A stretch of 32,563 nt of DNA from Bacteroidales bacterium (lineage in GTDB: Bacteria > Bacteroidota > Bacteroidia > Bacteroidales > UBA932), in contig JALFNZ010000169.1 of assembly GCA_022774085.1 (NCBI GenBank), positions 1 through 32,563 on the forward strand, read 5' to 3'. The translations under genes and the position numbers were made by a program. The notes beneath the pieces were generated by a model that was not told the DNA's origin, did not search any database, and saw only the letters and a list, made by a program, of their open reading frames with translations. Within the stretch, counting starts at the first letter, position 1, and each line of letters starts with the position of its first letter. Shown piece after piece: positions 27,898 to 32,563 of the stretch.

Positions 27898-28956
27898 CTA
27901 ATGTGCTTCTTCCCGGGACATACCGATGAATACGGCGGATAACATGGTAAACACATAGGCCTGAAGGAAGGCGACAAGGAGTTCAAGGCAATCCATGAAC
28001 ACTCCGAATAACATTGTCACCACAGTCATCGACCCGCATATCACAGGGCCCATTTTTGCCGTGATGAAAATCACGGATACGAGTCCGAGAATCATCGCAT
28101 GGCCAGCAAGGATATTTGCAAAAAGCCTGACCATCAATGAGAATGGCTTGGTGAATATTCCGAAAATCTCGATTATCTGAATAAGGGGGATGGGGAATTT
28201 CAAGAACAGAGGAACATCCGGCCAGAATATATCCTTCCAATAATGTTTGTTCCCAAACAGGTTGACAGCTATGAAAGTGCACAAGGCCAGGACAAGGGTT
28301 ATGGCTATGTTGCCTGTCACATTGGCTCCTCCCGGGAAGAATGGGACGATGCCAAGGAGGTTGTTCAGGAGGATGAAAAAGAAGGCTGTCAGAAGATAGG
28401 GGGAATATTTCCTGTAATCCTTGCCGATATTTTCCTTGACCAGCGAGTCGTTGATTGCTGTAATCAGTGGTTCCATGAATTTGGCAATACCTCCGGGTGC
28501 CTGATTTTCAGCATCATGGCGTCGGTACCATCTGGCAGTGCTCAGGATAAGGACCAGCAGGATGATTGCACTGACCATCAGCGAACATACGTTCTTAGTT
28601 ATTGATATGTCGAACGGTCTGGATATGGTGCCGTCGGGAAGGGTTTCGACGATTTTGTCTGCATATCTTCCTTCTGTCGCAATGTAGAGGCCTTCGTATT
28701 GATGTGAATGTTCTATTTTTGAAGAGCTGAACATATGCCAGCCCGTGCTGCTGCGGACGATGCACGGAAGTGGTATGGATATGTGTTCGCCTTTCCAGTC
28801 GGTTATATGCCATCCGTATGAATCTCCGATGTGGCCGAAGAGGATGGAGGCAACGTCAACGGCCGGTCCCTCCGCGGCAGGGGAACCGTGTTCTTTGCCG
28901 AAACATGTCAACGCAAAGAACAGAGTTGCAACCAATATGAAAATCTTCGTCCTCAT
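27898..28956 (-). CDS. atpB: ATP synthase Fo subunit a, N-terminally extended
   Basis: Subunit a forms the proton half-channels at the c-ring. The 352-residue protein is longer than the 271-residue E. coli form. It has a signal peptide (residues 1-20) and an extracytoplasmic domain of about 100 residues (GDSYGWHITDWKGEHISIPL) before the first membrane helix near residue 123. Such extensions are a Bacteroidota habit as I know it. The essential Arg is R277 in LMVRLFANILAGH. Its start overlaps the atpC stop by four bases, and no atpI-like gene lies between. Confidence 0.95.
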   Translation of the reverse strand: MRTKIFILVATLFFALTCFGKEHGSPAAEGPAVDVASILFGHIGDSYGWHITDWKGEHISIPLPCIVRSSTGWHMFSSSKIEHSHQYEGLYIATEGRYADKIVETLPDGTISRPFDISITKNVCSLMVSAIILLVLILSTARWYRRHDAENQAPGGIAKFMEPLITAINDSLVKENIGKDYRKYSPYLLTAFFFILLNNLLGIVPFFPGGANVTGNIAITLVLALCTFIAVNLFGNKHYWKDIFWPDVPLFLKFPIPLIQIIEIFGIFTKPFSLMVRLFANILAGHAMILGLVSVIFITAKMGPVICGSMTVVTMLFGVFMDCLELLVAFLQAYVFTMLSAVFIGMSREEAH

Positions 28957-29213
28957 TTTTTAATCTGTGCACATACGGACACTTCATTGGCATTGATTTC
29001 GACAAAGCCGGATTTGATTGATACAGAAGCCTTCTGGCCATTTGACACATAGGATATGACTCCTTCGGTGAGCGAAGAAATCAATGGTGCATGGCCTTTC
29101 AGCACGGTAAACCGTCCCTTCGAACCTGGAAATTCCACCTGACTGACCATGGTCTGCAGGATTGTCTTTTCCGGGGAAAGGATGTTCAGTGATATGATGT
29201 CTTCCCTTACCAT
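28953..29213 (-). CDS. atpC: ATP synthase F1 subunit epsilon, lacking the C-terminal helical domain
   Basis: The epsilon subunit belongs to the central stalk. With the ATG at 29213, one base after the atpD stop (TGATATG), it has 86 residues and comprises only the N-terminal beta-sandwich (LNILSPEKTILQTMVSQVEFPGS, FTVLKGHAPLISSL, FVEINANEVSVCAQ). E. coli epsilon has 139 residues, with two C-terminal helices that inhibit ATP hydrolysis. These are absent here, as in other Bacteroidota I know of, so regulation by epsilon extension is not possible. A longer frame back to 29252 lies inside atpD and is not used. Confidence 0.93.
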   Translation of the reverse strand: MVREDIISLNILSPEKTILQTMVSQVEFPGSKGRFTVLKGHAPLISSLTEGVISYVSNGQKASVSIKSGFVEINANEVSVCAQIKK

Positions 29214-29214
29214 A

Positions 29215-30768
<1,554 letters not shown>

Positions 30769-30775
30769 CTAAACG

Positions 30776-30807
30776 CAAATATATGTAATTCTTACAATAA
30801 GTACAAA
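30776..30807 (-). promoter_or_regulatory. Promoter of the ATP synthase operon
   Basis: On the minus strand TTTG (30807-30804), 20 bases, then TATATTTG (30783-30776): a near-perfect Bacteroidota promoter. The leader before atpD would be about 15-20 bases. Confidence 0.68.
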
Positions 30808-30817
30808 TCGGCATGTG

Positions 30818-32047
30818 TCATTCCTGCATAACGTACTGGTATGCAAGGCGTTCGGTGCCGTTCCAGCATTTAATGAGGCCGCAGTAGCGGAAGCCTTCAC
30901 GAAGAATGGCGGTGCGCATGATGCTGTTGTCGCTATGGGTATCGATGCGGATTGAATTGTATTGCTTCAATGCGAACCGGACGGCCAGGTGAAGGATGCC
31001 CTTACGGCTGCCGTCGCTTGCGATGCGGTGTATGGTGGCATACGGGCCGTCGTCCAGCCATTTTCCTCCATAAATGGTTTTATATGTCGGGTCTTCGCCC
31101 GTGCGGAGTACGAATGTTGCGATGATGCAGCCGTCTTGAAGCATGACAAAGCTGTCGGAGTGTTCAATATCATTCAGCAGGAGTTCCCGGCTGGGGTAGT
31201 TATCCGCCCATTGGTTAGGGTTTCCTGTCGATGCCATAAACTCGCGCGCATGGGCAAATATCTCCAGCATCCGTTCAAGGTCTTTTTCGGTGGCTTTGCA
31301 GATGATGACGTTCTTTTGCCTTAGGGATTGAATAGTTTCTTTATCCAGTTTTTCGCAGGCGTAGCTGCGCATAGTGGAAGGAATCCTGTCCCATCTTTGT
31401 TGCAGATAACTGACAAGGCGGTTCTGATTCCGCTTACCTGCTTCACGAAGTAACCAGCCACAGGCTTTCTGTAGCAGGTCGTGCATTTTCCCCTCCTTGG
31501 CCAACATTATGTCGGATATTTCATAGCACTCTTTCAGTTCTCCCCTGCGGATGAATGCCATGGTGCTTACGATTCCTATGCGCTGTTCCCAAATGGTCTT
31601 GCCTTTGTCTGCAAGTTCGTACAGAGTGGTTCTGTCCTTATCCACGAGCCATGCTCCGAGAAGTTCGTAGCAGCTCAGGTCCACGAGGTCCCAGTTGTTT
31701 ATGTATGCCGTATGCGATAGGTAGAAATCAATGCATTCCTGCCTTAGGGCATTATTCTTTTTGGAAGATTTGAAGATTCGTACAAGGCACAACAGAGCAG
31801 CCAGCCTGATTTCATGGTATGGAGAGGTGATACATTCCTCCAGATCCGAGAACGAAGTATCTGTCCAGCATTCTTTTACGATTGTCCTTGTGACGGGAAC
31901 CTTGATGCCAAGGAAGAGGTCTCCTTCACCATATTGTCCCTTCCCTGTTTTGAAAAAACGAGACAATCCTTCCACCTGAAGCGGATCGGCCTGCTGCATC
32001 ATTCTGGTTTTCAATATATTTCCTGACTCTCCCATTTGTGGCTGCAT
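30818..32047 (-). CDS. AlkD-type DNA alkylation repair domain fused to a GNAT acetyltransferase
   Basis: The 409-residue frame has two complete domains. Residues about 10-240 are a HEAT-like DNA alkylation repair domain (PF08713 type): RFFKTGKGQYGEGDLFLGI, SPYHEIRLAALL, INNWDLVDLS, WEQRIGIV and KACGWLLREAGKR. W119, D123, R156 and W198 fall where AlkD keeps its lesion-contacting Trp, Asp, Arg and Trp. AlkD removes N3- and N7-alkylated purines without base flipping. Residues about 247-409 are a GNAT N-acetyltransferase: ATEKDLERMLEIFAHAREFM, GNPNQWADNYPS, IHRIASDGSRKGI, DTHSDNSIM and REGFRYCG. In Bacteroidales I know these as separate proteins. No stop or frameshift lies at the junction (about 31315). 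The ATG at 32047 is used; 32035 is possible. Confidence 0.88.
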   Translation of the reverse strand: MQPQMGESGNILKTRMMQQADPLQVEGLSRFFKTGKGQYGEGDLFLGIKVPVTRTIVKECWTDTSFSDLEECITSPYHEIRLAALLCLVRIFKSSKKNNALRQECIDFYLSHTAYINNWDLVDLSCYELLGAWLVDKDRTTLYELADKGKTIWEQRIGIVSTMAFIRRGELKECYEISDIMLAKEGKMHDLLQKACGWLLREAGKRNQNRLVSYLQQRWDRIPSTMRSYACEKLDKETIQSLRQKNVIICKATEKDLERMLEIFAHAREFMASTGNPNQWADNYPSRELLLNDIEHSDSFVMLQDGCIIATFVLRTGEDPTYKTIYGGKWLDDGPYATIHRIASDGSRKGILHLAVRFALKQYNSIRIDTHSDNSIMRTAILREGFRYCGLIKCWNGTERLAYQYVMQE

Positions 32048-32054
32048 TTTCAGG

Positions 32055-32084
32055 CAAATTTAATATTTTTTATTTGACGGCAAA
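32055..32084 (-). promoter_or_regulatory. Promoter of the AlkD-GNAT gene
   Basis: On the minus strand TTTG (32084-32081), 18 bases, then TAAATTTG (32062-32055). This fits the consensus with spacing one base short of the usual, giving a leader of a few bases before the ATG at 32047. Confidence 0.55.
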
Positions 32085-32143
32085 GCCCTGCTGTATGACA
32101 AGAATCAAATTCAAAGCTGCTGTGATTATACAGTGACGGGGCT

Positions 32144-32176
32144 TTGTCCGGAAAACCAGCCTTTTCACGGACGAAT
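32144..32176. repeat. 33-bp stem-loop repeat, family 1, unit 1
   Basis: TTGTCCGG at one end and CGGACGAAT at the other. Inside, GTCCG+GAAAA pairs with TTTTC+CGGAC (10 pairs, one bulged A) around CCAGCC. It is 27/33 identical to the unit at 32194-32226, with a period of 50 bases. It lies in the gene-free stretch upstream of the AlkD-GNAT gene. Confidence 0.7.
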
Positions 32177-32193
32177 CTTCGTTTTTGCTCAAC

Positions 32194-32226
32194 TTGTCCG
32201 GCAAATCGACGTTTTCCCGGACGAAT
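32194..32226. repeat. 33-bp stem-loop repeat, family 1, unit 2
   Basis: The same ends as unit 1; GTCCGG (32196-32201) pairs perfectly with CCGGAC (32217-32222), then AAA with TTT after a C-C mismatch. Differences from unit 1 lie mostly in the loop, while the stem ends are kept, and the change that removes the bulge improves pairing. Confidence 0.7.
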
Positions 32227-32334
32227 TACAAATCCCAATCAACGGCGTTTTTCTGTTGAGTCCAAATTTGACAGATTCCATCTCGAGTAAGCGTCTCCGC
32301 ATCATCACCCGCGCAAATCGTTCTTCGTGCAAAT

Positions 32335-32392
32335 CATCGAGCAGGGCAAGTGGCGTTCTAGGGGGCTGTGGGGCCGATTTGCCTGCTCGATG
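32335..32392. repeat. 58-bp palindromic repeat, family 2, unit 1
   Basis: CATCGAGCAGG (32335-32345) and CCTGCTCGATG (32382-32392) are perfect 11-bp inverted ends; pairing extends by CAA/TTG after one bulged G. The interior contains TTCTA and CTGTGGGGCCGAT, both shared with unit 2. No coding potential is evident. Confidence 0.75.
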
Positions 32393-32407
32393 CAGCCATT
32401 TCGACCT

Positions 32408-32465
32408 CATCGAGCAGGAGAAACACCATTCTACGCCACTGTGGGGCCGATACGCCTGCTCGATG
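32408..32465. repeat. 58-bp palindromic repeat, family 2, unit 2
   Basis: Identical inverted ends (32408-32418 and 32455-32465) and identical total length to unit 1, separated from it by 15 bases. The interior keeps TTCTA and TGTGGGGCCGAT but differs elsewhere (CACCA, CGCCAC instead of TGGCG, GGGGGC). Confidence 0.75.
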
Positions 32466-32563
32466 TTTTGCATGAGAAGAAAACGGAGGACGGAGATGCC
32501 CGATGGCGTCAAAGACGACAGCGGCATGCCCCTCGGGGCTGTCGCGAAGCGACTGGGGGTGGA
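32466..32563. other. Gene-free right edge with GC hairpins, possibly part of a further repeat
   Basis: GCCCC/GGGGC (32528-32539) and GTCGC/GCGAC with loop GAA (32541-32553) lie just before the window end. The G-rich tail CTGGGGGTGGA is cut off. With the repeat units to the left, this suggests a continuing repeat-rich intergenic region. I see no convincing gene in 32048-32563. Confidence 0.4.

Noticed and set aside
32050..32238. 62-codon minus-strand open frame upstream of the AlkD-GNAT gene
   Set aside because: It overlaps the predicted promoter and both GTCCGG stem-loops, with no family resemblance.
32335..32465. Possible CRISPR array
   Set aside because: Only two units, 58 bp each with diverged interiors and a single 15-base spacer, and no cas genes in the window.
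32189..32527. 112-codon minus-strand open frame at the right end
   Set aside because: It runs through both repeat families, so its sequence is set by palindromic DNA, and it shows no recognisable domain.

Overview
The window looks like a chromosomal segment of an uncultured Bacteroidales (Bacteroidota). The grounds are repeated TAnnTTTG -7 boxes, often with TTTG about 19 bases upstream. Other signs are Bacteroidota-type families (DUF3078, GH97 of the SusB type, a DoxX/MauE-like BT_3928-type protein, a TonB-dependent receptor), an lpxD-lpxC-lpxA order, and an F-type ATP synthase operon beginning atpD-atpC with an N-terminally extended subunit a. The genus cannot be fixed from the sequence alone. 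Most of the window is housekeeping DNA; the accessory-looking parts are the two ends.

Layout. 1-1136 (minus): a Cys/His-rich exported protein and, downstream, the start of a TonB-dependent receptor cut by the window edge, probably a metal-related pair. 1277-3055 (plus): signal peptide peptidase sppA. 3064-7349 (minus): proS, a DUF3078 envelope protein and tilS, tightly spaced. 7536-10352 (plus): an aromatic-rich lipoprotein with an unusually perfect Shine-Dalgarno, then a FadL/OmpP1-type outer-membrane protein. 10363-13875 (minus): lpxD, a stand-alone lpxC, lpxA and a WbqC-family gene (lipid A and envelope glycans). 13997-18710 (plus): rimP-nusA-infB, with a consensus promoter and a terminator-like hairpin in the leader. 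18776-20643 (minus): tmk and a DoxX/MauE-like membrane protein. 20704-21567 (plus): folP. 21689-23881 (plus): a GH97 glucosidase with no SusC/D neighbours. 23941-30753 (minus): the complete ATP synthase operon atpD-C-B-E-F-H-A-G. 30818-32047 (minus): a fusion of an AlkD-type DNA alkylation repair domain with a GNAT acetyltransferase. 32048-32563: a gene-free stretch holding two different families of paired palindromic repeats.

Operons begin at recognisable Bacteroidota promoters, and convergent neighbours share compact hairpins that can serve as terminators on both strands. Cistrons inside operons overlap by 1-4 bases or sit within about 25 bases in most cases. I found no tRNA, rRNA, CRISPR array, integrase or transposase. 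No complete novel defence or mobile system is visible. The points most worth following are the right-end repeats, the AlkD-GNAT fusion, the rimP leader hairpin, the FabZ-less LpxC, and the strong Shine-Dalgarno before the aromatic lipoprotein.
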